This document shows positions 11,891 through 23,807 of a DNA stretch of 64,000 nucleotides, piece by piece. Position 1 is the first letter of the stretch, and each line of letters begins with the position of its first letter. The position numbers were made by a program, and so were the translations under genes. Location: assembly GCA_018287875.1 (NCBI GenBank), contig JAGVVL010000022.1:434001-498000 (forward strand). Reading direction: 5' to 3'. Below the pieces are notes generated by a model that was not told the DNA's origin, made no database searches, and saw only the letters and a program-made list of their open reading frames with translations. This DNA is from Nigrospora sphaerica (lineage: Eukaryota > Ascomycota > Sordariomycetes > Amphisphaeriales > Apiosporaceae).

Positions 11891-13428
11891 CAGCGGAGGA
11901 AGTCAGAAGGAACGGAACATGCGAAGCAAGGAAAGGAGCAGTCGACAACGGAGCTGCTATGACTGAAGGAAGTTGCCATTACGAGGGACAGAAGCTACGA
12001 TTAAGAGGCGCTGATGCGGACAGAAGCCGCCATAGCCCCTTCCTGGCCCGTCGAGAGATGTTACGGTCTGGGCCAAGTCTCTGCAAACCGATACTGGCGC
12101 ATGCGGAAGGAAATAAGATGGAGCAGGAAGTGAACGAAGCAGAGAGCAGCGGAAGCAGGAAGCAGAGGAAGGAGGAAGTGGGCGGGATAGAAAGAGCCGA
12201 GTACGCCAGGTTTGGTCGACGTCCATGAGAAACGGAGCACACCCAGAAGCGGCACAAGATCATATCGGCCGCACTGCCCTACGAGCGCCAAACACAGCTA
12301 GGAACAGCCCGATGCGGCGTGGTATGCAAGTAGCATGTGAGCAGGACGCAGACGAAGCAGAACCAGACGAAGCAGGGCTAGACAAAGCAGAACCAGACGA
12401 AGCAGGAACCAGTCGAAAGACACGGAAGCGGGAAGTGGACGGAGTAGGAAAAGTGGAGTACGCTAGAGCCGGTCGGCGCCCACAAGAAACGAACCCGCGC
12501 TAGAAGTAGCACTAGGCTCTATCCGCCGCTGTCCTAAGAGCACCAACCACAACTAAAAGAGAGCCAAAGATCACGGGACAGAAGAGACCCGATCCGGAAC
12601 GGCCACGACCCTAAAGCAAGCAGCAGTCAGTCAAAGCAGGAACCATAGAAAGCAGGAATCGATCGAAACAGGAAGCAGAAGCTAGTTGAGGCGGGAGGTT
12701 GCCCCAGGTCGCATCTGCTGCTGCCCTGGTAGTGCCAGACACAGCCGAAAACAGTCAACAAGCATGCGTCCGAGTAGACCCGAACCAGAATGGCCACAGC
12801 CCAACCGGGAGGGCTGTGCTGGGGGTGCAAATCGGGAGCCGGAACCAAACGCGGCGCGGCGCAAGCCTGACGCGCGCAAAAAGTAGAAGAAGGAACCAGG
12901 TGAGGCTGAAGCAGACGAAGCAGACGAAGCAGAAGCAGGCAAAGCAAAAGAGTGGAGTACGCCAGATTCGGTCCGCGTCCATCCAGGAGGACGCACACCC
13001 CGAAGTTGACACAGTTCCTATCTACCGCGCTGTTCTAAGAGAGCCAGGCACAGCCAGAAACAGTGAACGAGCAGGCATTACAATAGATCTGATCAAGAGC
13101 GGCCACGGTCCAACCGGGAGAGCTATATATGGGGTGCGGGTCGGGGCTTGTGTCAGACCCGTCGAGGGAAGAATGGTACGCTTTGGACGAAGTGCCTGAA
13201 AGCTGATGCTAGCACAGGCAAGAGGACTAAGATGAAGCAGGAAGTGGACGAAGCAGGACGAGCGAGACGAAGTACGAAGCAGGAACTAGTTGAAGGAGGA
13301 AGCGGACGAGGCAGGAACCAGACGAAGCAGGGAGCAGGGAGTAGTTGAGGTAGAAAGTTGCCCCAGGTCACACCCGTCGCTGTCCTAAGAATGCCAAACA
13401 CTGCCAGAAACAGCCAGAAACGCGTATC
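11889..13428 (-). repeat. Outer, more diverged satellite part of the left arm
   Basis: The satellite units are the same as at 7,240-10,328, here inverted, with unit blocks recognisable around 12,250, 12,590, 12,790 and 13,100. Purine-rich GACGAAGCAGAACCA minisatellite units lie at about 12,341-12,410 and 12,905-12,945. The stretch 13,256-13,429 is missing from the right arm but is present in the third copy (about 7,260-7,440), so the right arm carries the deletion. Confidence 0.75.
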
Positions 13429-13473
13429 ACAGGAGACCTGCGATTACGGGCCCCGAAGGCACTGGCCACGGCC

Positions 13474-13700
13474 TTATTGGGCTTGGCTGCATTCGCCAGC
13501 GAGCCGCTCCGTTCTTCCACTTTCTAGCTGCTGGCACTGCTTGGCACAAGGCAGCGTGTTCGCCCCGTCCGACGGCAGGTCGTGCATCACGTCCTCGCCG
13601 CGAATGTAGCCGAAGATGCCGACCAGGTGGGGCGAGAGCACGTCGGTTATGAAGCAGTCCACCTTACCGAGGATATGGCAATGGAACGGATCGTTATATA
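13474..13700 (-). other. Fossil reading frame B, left arm
   Basis: On the minus strand a frame reads DCFITDVLSPHLVGIFGYIR and then GEDVMHDLPSDG up to a stop at 13,474. The right arm at 54,224-54,412 encodes the same peptide without a change. The third copy has the same segments with more differences. The frame is too short and interrupted to be called a gene, and I recognise no family. Confidence 0.3.
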
Positions 13701-14195
13701 TATCATCGGCCGTGTGAGCCGGATTCCAAAATCAGGTGCGGTCATTGTAGGAGCGGAGGCTGTTCGTGGGCGTGTGCTTCGTCGGCGAGGGCGGCTCGTC
13801 GGCGGCGGGCGGTCGGCTGGCGGGCGCTTGGCCTCGCCGTCGGCTACCGTGATGGGACGTGGCGGGCGGAGGGAGGTCATGCTCGTGCTCGTAGCCGCGC
13901 CTGAGGATCGTATTGAAGAGGTCGGCTGCTTGTCGACCGGCAAAGCGTTGGATTTGTTTAGATGTGGCACAAATGGCCAGCATTGTTGAGGCTGACTGAC
14001 TGCATCGCCTGGACCCCACGCGGGTACGGAGTCTACCCGCGGTCGCGTACGGGGCGTTTGACAGCGGCATCCCTCGCGTCAGGGTAGCAGCTTTGACTAC
14101 CCATTGCGTGAGCCGGCCAGTTACAGCGCGAAATACACGAATTCTCTAGCGCCAAGTGAGCCTGCGCCTGCCTGGTGCCACGACCAGAGACAGGA

Positions 14196-14607
14196 GTACT
14201 TCGTATAGTCCAATCGCATCTGCCTTGTACCCATCGCGCGACGCAAAACTGATATGTAGCATCAGCCTGGTAGGCGTTGAATGCTGGAAACAGGGAGGGT
14301 TCGCGACGCTCATCCGAGCGCGCCATCTGCTGCGGTGTTCGACGTGGTCCGAGCGTGCTCCTCATTGTGGGCGCTATACTTAGCATCCCCACTCTGCTCC
14401 GAATAGTCTCGCTTCCGGTACAGGTACGGTGTGCTTTGGCGGGCTGCTCCCACCTCGGTGGGCCTGAAGAGAGGTCGCTGCAGCCCCGAAAAGCGATGCG
14501 GGTTTGAGAAATAGCTTCCGGTACGTGACAACAAGGCCCAAGGTGCGCAAACTCGAAGCCAGTCCGCAGCTGATGTGAGCTTCGTGAGCCGGCGATCCGC
14601 CCACCAA
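14196..14607 (-). other. Fossil reading frame A, left arm
   Basis: The minus-strand reading shows VTYRKLFLKPASLFGAA and then a SLFPAFNAYQADATYQF segment, matching the third copy at 5,850-6,245 and the right arm at 53,276-53,690. Frame changes between arms come from small indels. It is a decayed coding remnant at best. Confidence 0.3.
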
Positions 14608-14679
14608 GAGACTGATACGTCGTCCAACACGACAAAAGCAGTTGCCAAGAAATACTCCCTGTTTTCTTCAACGGCACAG

Positions 14680-17600
14680 GAACGGACTAAAACTTGATTT
14701 GGCTAGCTAACAACGACCATCTATCCAGCTAGGTAGCGCGCTCTTCCTCGGAGGCGCCTGACGACAGGCCTACCTTCGCCGGTGCCAGGCGACCTACTAG
14801 GGCGGCCTGGCCTTGCACGGTATGTGAAATGCGTTTTTAGATGCACCGAGGGGCCCTTAGTGGCCACGCCTTACACGCACGGCGGCCTCGTTGGCGACCG
14901 AACGACGTATGCCTAAGGCAGGCGGCGTACCGAGCAGAAATAGGAGGGGGACACGAGACAGAGTGGACTGCTAGGGCGTCTCTTGCGGCGAAGACACCAG
15001 CTTACGCTCCTGTTTCTAATCTCATGTACCCGTGCCTGTCGTTCCCGGGACCACACAACGATCCCGATGATGCAAACCTGGCCCACCGGCCTGCGGCTCC
15101 CTAGCGCTAGCGATCGCCAACGTGCCACACCGACGGACCGACGGTCTTACAGTCGTACGCTTGTCTCCTCTCTGTCAAGCCATGCTGGAGTGAGGGGAGG
15201 TGGAGTCCCGATCTTGACATGAGAGGTTAGACATTTTGTTCTAAAATTTGGAGGCCACTGCAGCATTTAAAAGGCGACTGGGGAAGTACAGTGGTGTCGT
15301 GTTCGCCTGCAGGGCTTTCCGGCCTGGGGAGTCCCGCGGCGACTCCTACCTGCTCCGTCCCAGCCGTCGGCATCAGGCTCGTCCGGTGCTGACCGTCCGA
15401 CGTGCCGGCCGAAGGCCCAACGGTATATGACAAGGAGCTCGACGGGATGGGTCCCGTGCCTATTCGAGCAAGTGTCCCGCAGTGCCAACCCGAAGCGCGC
15501 CTAGGCACCGGGCCTGCGACCGCCTGGGGACTGGGGGCGACTGACGGGTGCCGCCGTCTAGAGGGAAAGGGCTGGAAGTTGTTTCCGGTGCCCGGTTGAG
15601 CAGTCGCAGCGTTAGGTTGGCATTGTTCGTAAGATGCTGAACTATGCGTCTTCTTGTGGACAGCTAGCTGTGAAGCGTGTGCTGCTCGTAATATCTATAG
15701 CGTCGAGGGGCTCGGGTCCCTCCTCGGTCGGTATAATGGGGTTGTCCTGCTCGCTGGACCATGCCCGCACGAAACCGGCACAGGCCGAGGACATACTTCA
15801 TCGAATGCTGGTTTAGGAGGCAGTGCGGTCGTCGACGCGGGATGAGCAGCTTGGAGCATCTGTGTTCCCGGTTGCCATGGGGAAGAAAACCACAGAAACC
15901 GAGGCATCGAGTAGGCGCTGGCTAGGGACCACGAGATGGGACGGGTGGGTGGACGCTGGTATAAGGGCCCGGATCGACCCTTTGTCAAGGCGACATATTG
16001 AGAGGGTGGGAGACGCGTCATACCAGCCTAGAGCTTTCCACTTCCTGCAGCGCTGTGCCCGGTCCCGACGCAGGTTGTGTAATCTTTGCCCTGCGCATTC
16101 GGCACTGATGTTCGTAGTCCGTGCCAAACGGCTCGTTGTTCGGGGGTGGGAAGACAGCCTACCATCGCCACGAGGTGGCAACTCAGGCAGCCTTGCTTCT
16201 CCGCCAGTCACAGCAGTGAAGTATGAACCAGTGAAGCATGAACCAGTGAAGCATGAACCAGTGAAGCATGAACCAGTGAAGCATGAACCAGTGAAGCATG
16301 AACCAGTGAAGCATGAACCAGTGAAGCATGAACCAGTGAAGCATGAACCAATATGGCGAATGGCCGAGAAGAGGAAGGCCGGCGCACGCCCGCAGGCCAC
16401 GGCCGCTGGCGCAACTGGAGCACCTGAACCAAAGAGTGTCCGGCAGGGCGGCCTGCGACGGATGCCACCGCAAGCAAGCGAAGCCAGTCGCAGGACCGGC
16501 TGTCCGCTGTCCGCTGTCCGCTGTCGACAGGCCACGGCCGACGAACCTAGCTTGCCGTGCGCCAGCTAGCGACCGCTCTGCCTAGCGTAGCACCCGGGCT
16601 CACGCACGTACATCTACGACGCCTGTTTGGGGGACACTTCCAGCCGAGCCACAAGAGCCGAAGTCCAAGGGCCATGTCTGTGGCACACATAGACCGGTGC
16701 CGCCCGGCATTGGGAGACTCAGCAAGTCGGCCTCGGGGAGCGGACCAGTGGCCAGCAGCCGTGACGACACCCGACAAACACGCTGGTCGTGCTTTAGCCT
16801 GCGATGCCAAAAGGTCGCGTCTGGGCCAGCACGCAAACGTTGCGCGCGCGCGAAGATAACACCAGTCCTATATGAAGTGGATCTGACAGCCGCCAAGCCG
16901 GTGAGGTCGTCCCCGTCTTCGGATCCAGGCGATGCCGTCTACGTAGTGCGACGTCGGCGGCTCCGGGATGGGACGGGGTGGGGACGACGGCGGTTCCTCA
17001 GCCGTGGACGTGGTGAGTCCGATCGAAAGGAGGGCCGCTTTAACGGTTCGGTTGGTTCACTTCGCCTAGAAAATGGGGAGGCATGGATAATACCGGAGTA
17101 GATTATGGTGGCCTTCGACCTGCGATTGAATCGCCCGGGACGTCATCTCCCATTCGCCGCGTCGACATCCGTACGCCTCCTGCCCAGCTGGTGGCTTCCG
17201 CGTTACGCCAGGATTAGCCCGTTCGCCATAAAAACGCCGGCATGGCCAGGCTCGCCGGAGAACCTACAAAGTCCTAGGCTCGTCTGACCAGCCGTAGAGT
17301 AAGGGGCGGGGGTAGCGGGGCCCAACAGGAGGACGAAATGGCGAGGCTTCCTGGCATGGCAAGGCAACCCGGACGAAGAGAGCGGTTCACCCACGGGTCA
17401 GTGGAACCCCGCGGAAGAGCACGCGAAATGGGCGCGCTAGGCCGCGACTTTCAGGTCCAGCAGGGCCAGCTTGGCTGTAACGTCCAGAGGATTTCTATCG
17501 TTGCCAGACTCTGCCCCCGTCCCACACGCCGCCCCCGTTTTCCTATTCCCAGCCTGGAGCCCTTCCCGGGGCCCCCTGCGGGCAACGTCGATGCTTCTTC

Positions 17601-20600
17601 GCCGTCGCCGCCTCCGACGCCATCGGCCTACGCTCCGCCGTGGGACTCGAGATGAAAAGCCTACTCTCTGTACGGCGGCCGGCGCGCCTCCCGAATCTCC
17701 GCCGGCACTGCGATACCATCGGACAAGACGCGGCCCGTCTTGGGTGCGAGAGGAGCACAGCATGTCCAGCAGGGCGGCGCGGGCCAACAAGGTGCGCGCC
17801 GGCCGGCGAGACATACCTCGGAGGCGCGCTACACGTCCATCGAGAAGAGAGGGTGGGCTTATTGAGCCCTGTGTCGCCGCAGTGGGATGGAGGCATCCCG
17901 CACTCGCTCGTTCGCATTTGCGCAGCTGTGCTCTGTTCCGACTTCGCTAGTCGCAGGTGCAGCGGCCACCGGGACAGATATACTCTCTTCGCACACAAAG
18001 ACCACTACGCGGCCGGCTGCCTGTGGGTAGGCGCATAGCCCCGTGTGCGTTCGCGAGTTGTTTGCTTCGCCCCCACGGAGCATGAACTCTCTCGGCCTGT
18101 CTCTCCCTGGCGCCAAAACGAAAGGCTCGCCATTTCCAGTTGACGCAGCGGCGCCTCTCGAAGAACCCGGCCAGACAGCCACATCGACGACAGAGACCGG
18201 GTCGCCTTCCGGGAGAGGCCACCTGAAGGGTGCGTCCTCGACGGCATAGGCATCGTCGCACAGCTCCACGGCGCTCCGCACCCATCGCCCCACGGCGGGC
18301 AAGGCCTCGCGTGTCTGTCTCGCCTACGGCAGTCGCCGTTCCGCCGAGGCCCCCAATGCTGGCGAGTGCGCGGGCTCTTGAAACCCGTTGCCGCACACGC
18401 CATTAACAGGGCCACCGTTGCGATACTGCGTCCGAGGTGAAGTGAATATTGCCCCGAGGCACAATCCTCAGGCAAACACTTCGTACTTAAAATGATGGTG
18501 GCCCCTGCGTGACCTGTCCTCGAACTCAGACCCCACCCCGTTGTCCAGCTATTCGATGCCATCGTTCAGCCTCTGTGGCTGTTGGTGGCAAAGCAACGTC
18601 TGGAAATGGCCGCGCCTGCTGCCGTGGCGGGTCTCATCCGCCGGGCCGCGAGGGCGTAGGACATTGGGGCAGCATTCCTCGACGATCGCCAAGCCTCCCA
18701 ATCCAAGCAGGCAGCGCGGCGTGCGGTATCAGACAGCCCGATCACCGTCTCCCCCACGCAGCCGATGGTGAGGTCCGTCGCTTGGCGGCCGTAGCATCTG
18801 CCCTGCTGGCCCTGTCGCTTTGGTTCCCCGGCTCTGCGGGCAACGACGTATCGTAAAGACCGCCACATGCCCTCTTGACCGGATGGTCCCTGGCAGACGT
18901 GCTCGCGACGGGCTCGGTCTTGGACCCCCGGCGCCGTTCCTCCCTTTCTTGCCGGGAGGCTTCGCAATGGTCGGTCCACACCGCCGCCCCGTTTGGGTTC
19001 GTACGCAAGCCCGGAGGGTGATGCTTTCCCTTCCGCCGGCGTCGACCTCAGTAGGCCCCGCGGTTCATGAATTCAGTGTTCGGGCGCGTCATGGCCGATC
19101 GATGTTTCGTATGCCCGCAATGCCGCCTGTCCCGGGAGCCTGCGGCCGGTGGGCTGAAAGCCGGTATCTGGCTGACGGCTGTACGGTCCGAGCATCGCGT
19201 GACTGTGTGGGCCCTTCCGCCCCTCGGCTCGGCCAGAGCGCGCGAGCGTAGCAGGATCCGGCCCATGCGCTCTCCGAAATCATAGGGCCTCCCCGCTCGT
19301 GGTGGTGCCGTACTCTGGGCCGCACGGGATCGCGATATGCAATCGCCGTGTACTGGGTTTTCCTCCTTGGGTTCGCGTGCGATTCGCTGGACGCGGCCGG
19401 TTCTGCTAAAGAGCATAGAAATAACATCACGGCATCCTCCCTCGCCGGCCTCGTAGGTTGTCGCTGCACGCCGTCTTCGTGCGTGTTCCTCGGGCGAGCC
19501 CGCGCGCGCGGACATGCCGGGGTTGGTTTCGCAGGGCATCTTTGGTTCACCGGTGTCCGCCGCCCATTGTCCCACACAGATCTAACCCGGGCGAAGTGGC
19601 ATGGGATCGGCTCGGGATGGCTTAGGTGTGCCGAGCTGCGGCAGAGCAAGTACGCGGTCGAGCTCGTTCTCGGCGATCGATGATACTGATGGCGTCCAGA
19701 TGCTTCTCGCGGTCCCTCCCCTCGCCCGGGGCAAACGCGTCTTGGACAGGCTCCTGAAACGTGGTCAACCATGGACCGTGAGAGGCTTGCGACCTGGATA
19801 TGTTAGATGGAGTCCACCCCCGCCTTCGAGATCCCCATTTTCAAGTCTGGCTATTCCTGTCCGATCCGACTCGACGTTCGATGACGGGTAGCCAACGGCC
19901 GACCGATCGGCAATCAGGATGCAGGCCAGTAGCGCATGGTCTCGCGACGATGGAAATGCCTGTCTCGCCCATCATCCGCTGCTCCAGGCGCCGGCCTCTG
20001 GGGCTGTCGGCATGTGCAACGTTCTCCTGGGGTTCGGGGTTGCCGTAGATGGGCGCAACAGGGCCGGCTGTGGTATCTCGATCGCGGTCGGGGTCAGTGT
20101 GCGCGTCGCGTCCGGCGCCCAAGCCCTTGTCCAGGCCAGCGGCCGGGGCGCGGCTGCGTAGTCGTGCCACCACGACGGGCTGCTCGTCGGCTGGTATGAT
20201 CAGCTTCGCGTACGCGGAGGATCCTGTCAGCCGACGGCCGAAGTGCGAATTGTTTAAGAGCGCAAACCAACCTGTCTAGTCGGTGCGGCCAGGCCTCGTG
20301 AACAATGCGCCGCCGTTTCTATGCTCGCGCGCGCGGGGAGGGGGTAGTTTCCACCTACTTGGTGTGCTGGGGACGTCGCCCTGCGTGCTGTTCAAAATGC
20401 ACCGGGCGCTCTCCCAGAACCTGTCCTGCTGTTTGCCGGGGCCATGGGTGCGCTCGGGCTGGCAGAACCCAGACGTTCGACGTCGGCACAGCATCCTTTG
20501 CGGCCGCCACTTCGACCAGGAGTGCGCGTCGTCGCGCATCATAAGTCGAGGGATTGGGCGCTGGTCCCGTCTGGGTGTCGGTCCTGTCTAGGCGTTGGTC

Positions 20601-22400
20601 CTGCCAGGAGATCAGTCATAGGGCGGCAGGACGCGGCGCGGCACGCCTCGCGCTGGTGCTTCAACGGATGGCCCCGCCCGCCTTCGGGCTCCGTCGTGGC
20701 CACGCCCCGGCTGGCGATAATACACCCACCACCGGCCTACTGCTCGGTATGTCCCCCGAGGCTTCGTTCTCGGCGGCTTCTCGCGTCCCCGGGGCCTCTT
20801 GCCCGCTTGGACGGGCAATGCTGTCGTTCGGTCGGATAGGAACGGTACTACGTAACATGTGTGAAGACGGTTAGGCTACGGGCAGACACCGCGCCGGGCT
20901 GGTCTGGTGGGGAATCCCTCTCTACTCGGGTTCCGGCAAGCGACGCAGAACGCCCACTAAGCGCTTTCTCTTCCACGCGACGCCTCGCTTCACAGAACCT
21001 AACTCACTGCCACTATCTGGTACAACGTCTGCCGGTCTCTAGGCAGAACCTCGCCAGTGCTAACCGTCGCTCGGGCGCCATGGGAGCGCTTGCGACTGGA
21101 CAGAAACCGTCCCCCAACCACGCCCACCAGAACGTCGACGCGCCGCCGCCTCCCCGGAGGGCTTCGAGGCATTCCGTCCTTCGCATAAGATCGCACCCCT
21201 GCCGCGCCGACACACGAGACATCCGTATCACCCGGGGCCTTCATCATCCGTCGACGAACGTACTACCCGAGACGCCCCGTCTCTGTCGAGCCGTCTTCGA
21301 TCGGCCTTGAAGCCTCTGTAGCGACCTTCTTTCGCCGTAGGCGACGGGGACCAAAGAGCAGGAGGGCCTAGGGTTTCGTCCTACGTCGAAACCCCGAACC
21401 ACGAGAACGGATGGCGACTAAGACGCCTTAACAACCGCGGCGCATCGATGAGGGGGGCATACAACCGATAGCCATCCCTTGTAGGCTGGTCGGGGCCAGA
21501 GAAAGCATCCAAATCTAGAGGTAGCACGGTTCTCGCAGCCATTCGGGTGTTCTTCGACATCGTTAAGGATGCGGTCATCGACGCGCCGGTATTCCACGGC
21601 CTAGTACTCCTGACCAAGCGCACCCTGGCTGCATCCCGCCCCTTCCGGGCCATACCGTCGTGTGCCGGCAGGAACACGGGACAGCGACCGGTTGTGGCAT
21701 GTGTTCTTTCACGATGCCATTACATTGTTGCATCACGCGACCACGAAGCTTCCTAAGCCAAGGCGTGCGTCCGCACCCTTACGTCGGGCCTCCCTCCGGT
21801 GCACACGGATGATGGTCATGGAATCGACTACAACCGCAACCACTGGCGTTACCATGGCTTTGTTAAAGCGGCTTCCGGAACTACCGGAGCCACCAGCCGC
21901 GATCACCGGCACACGATTGTTCGAGAACGAAATCGAAGGCAGTCTCGTATTAGGCGGCGTTCCCGTAGGAGTGCATCGCTCTTTCGATGGATAGGCCGGG
22001 CCGCATAGCTATGCTCGCGTAACTCCTCGGCGAGCCGCTGGCCGAGCCTGCGCACATATGCGGTGCTCCTCCGATACCTCCCATCGCACAACTCTCGGCC
22101 CCGTGCCGGATCTGGACCCGTTTGTTTCATTTTTCGGGGGCAGTGGATGGCATAGCCCGAACGACCGTGGTATAGCTCGGGCGTGTCTCAACATATGGGA
22201 ACGCATGGAGAGAAGAAAACGAGGTCTTATTCCGATCGGTTCCTAGGGGCGTGTGGGGCACCTTCTTCGTCGCACACGTACAAGCCCGAGCGCATGCCCG
22301 AATTTATCGTGCGCTCGAGACTACCCGGGCAGGAGAATAAGAAGGGTGCCGAAAGACTAGACATGGTTGCGTGCCTCCTGTGTACTAGCCTGGTCCGTTA
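14680..22400. other. GC-rich repeat body of the left arm, no supportable gene
   Basis: Almost 8 kb of GC-rich, CpG-rich sequence has overlapping open frames in all six phases, none longer than about 250 codons. Comparison with the third copy and the right arm shows that these frames are repeatedly opened, closed or shifted. No known domain, catalytic motif, signal peptide or splice pattern stands out. Part of this block (to about 20,340) is shared with the third copy. The part from about 20,340 inward occurs only in the two arms within this window. Confidence 0.6.
16216..16350 (+). repeat. 15-bp minisatellite, nine units (left arm)
   Basis: Nine nearly perfect copies of GTGAAGCATGAACCA are present; the first unit reads GTGAAGTATGAACCA. 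The right arm has the same nine units inverted at 51,535-51,669. The third copy has only a single unit-like sequence near 4,181-4,195. Frames across it give a repeated pentapeptide (KHEPV on one strand, WFMLH on the other), which is a by-product of the repeat. Confidence 0.95.
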
Positions 22401-22975
22401 GAGAAGAAAGGCACGAGACGGCTTGCCTTCGTCGACGCCCTGATGCTAGCAAAGCCCCGAACAGGAGAGGGAGACGACGGTGCTGGGGCTCCTTGCAGGG
22501 CGTCTTCTAATGGCGCACCATATCCCTTGCGGGGCTCCCGTACTTGGCGAGTGACTATCATGCCACCCCGATGAAGTTCAAATTCCTTAGGAATAAGAGC
22601 AAGTTACTACTTTAACCCCACCATCGTCCCCGCCACTCCCCGTATGCATTCGGCTAGTTTTTAGTGGCCATAGTCCTGGTCTCTACGGTGCTAGTAGCTG
22701 CGTATGTCCTTCCAGTCCGTACCCCGTTCCGAAGGAGCATTGTTATTAGCATAGGCCCGAACTCAGTTGAACGCCAGCCGCTACCTCTCCCCGACTCAGT
22801 GGAGGCCAGCGGCCCCAAACCATGATAGAGCTACTACGCAACGGCTCTCCTGACTTCCCCTTTGGATGCGCTGCGAGTTAACACCGGCTCTGGACCCATA
22901 GACCCGTCCCAAGTTCAGCGGTTCACCCCTGATGTTTCATCGGCCTCGTCGTACCGATCGTCCAATCGACTGCCG

Positions 22976-23539
22976 ATGCCCTATATGCACCGCTTTCCCT
23001 CCAGTACGTGCAACCCGCCTCTGGTCTTGTGGATAGAAGCCTGGAGCACCAGCTGGTCAAGTGCTGCGCTTTGGGAACGTGGCGCGCACGGCCGGTTCGA
23101 CAAGGGCCGGCGACCAATCTGGTATATACCAGCAGCGGTCGTCTCGTTGGGGCGTGCCGCGCGGAAGGCGGCATTTGTTGTTCTCTATGGCATTGACATC
23201 AGCTGCTATAAGGCTTGGGTTATGCGTGCTATTAGAGGCCCGGTCTATAGGGCGTACGCGCTTCCAATTCCGTATTATTTATACTGTGATCCTGTCTACA
23301 TCGAGATCGTGACGTCTGGTGGAACCCTCCCCACGAGACGCGGCAACCGCCATCACCTCTTGCGAATCGCATTTCGCATACTTTGTCGCCCAAATAATAC
23401 AGCGAGTCATCCCGAAGACGGTCTACTCATCGTCGAAATCCATTTTACAAAATCTTTACATGCGTACAAACGGCACGCACCGACGTGGCGATCCCTTCTT
23501 ACGGGCCGTAAACCACGGTTCGCCCCCTGTCTGCGATAA
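22976..23539 (+). CDS. Hypothetical 187-aa protein, left arm copy
   Basis: This is an ATG-started frame of 188 codons in a segment that is less GC-rich than the flanking repeat, with the first in-frame ATG chosen. The predicted protein is rich in aromatic and hydrophobic residues in its middle (for example AAFVVLYGIDISCYKAWVM) and basic at the C-terminus. It might include one membrane-spanning segment. No domain is recognised. The right arm carries the same frame without a coding change (44,342-44,905, minus strand). The recent common origin of the arms means this identity is not evidence of selection. A short hydrophobic frame lies just upstream (around 22,660-22,880). It could equally be non-coding. 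Confidence is low. Confidence 0.25.
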   Translation: MPYMHRFPSSTCNPPLVLWIEAWSTSWSSAALWERGAHGRFDKGRRPIWYIPAAVVSLGRAARKAAFVVLYGIDISCYKAWVMRAIRGPVYRAYALPIPYYLYCDPVYIEIVTSGGTLPTRRGNRHHLLRIAFRILCRPNNTASHPEDGLLIVEIHFTKSLHAYKRHAPTWRSLLTGRKPRFAPCLR

Positions 23540-23807
23540 GGCCATGGCTTCTTCTTTGCGATCCCGTCCTTTATGACGTATGGGGCGAGGATCCCCATCT
23601 TTGGGTACTGTGAATTGATGTCCTAACAGGCCAGGGCGAGGGGGATAGAAAGCAACTAAGAGTAAGTTAGCTTAGCCTTAGTGCCAAGGCCGGGGGCGAC
23701 AGCGACGACCAGCCCGGACGTAAGACTGTTCGGGTGCCCAATACACCTGCCCCTTACCCCTAGCCTGCCGCCGTCTTCCATCGACCTAATCAGAAGCGGG
23801 CGGCATC

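Noticed and set aside
16183..16535. Frames with repeated WFMLH or KHEPV peptides, as a possible repeat protein
   Set aside because: The repeats are simply the translation of the 15-bp minisatellite. All phases are open because 15 is a multiple of three and the unit lacks stops.
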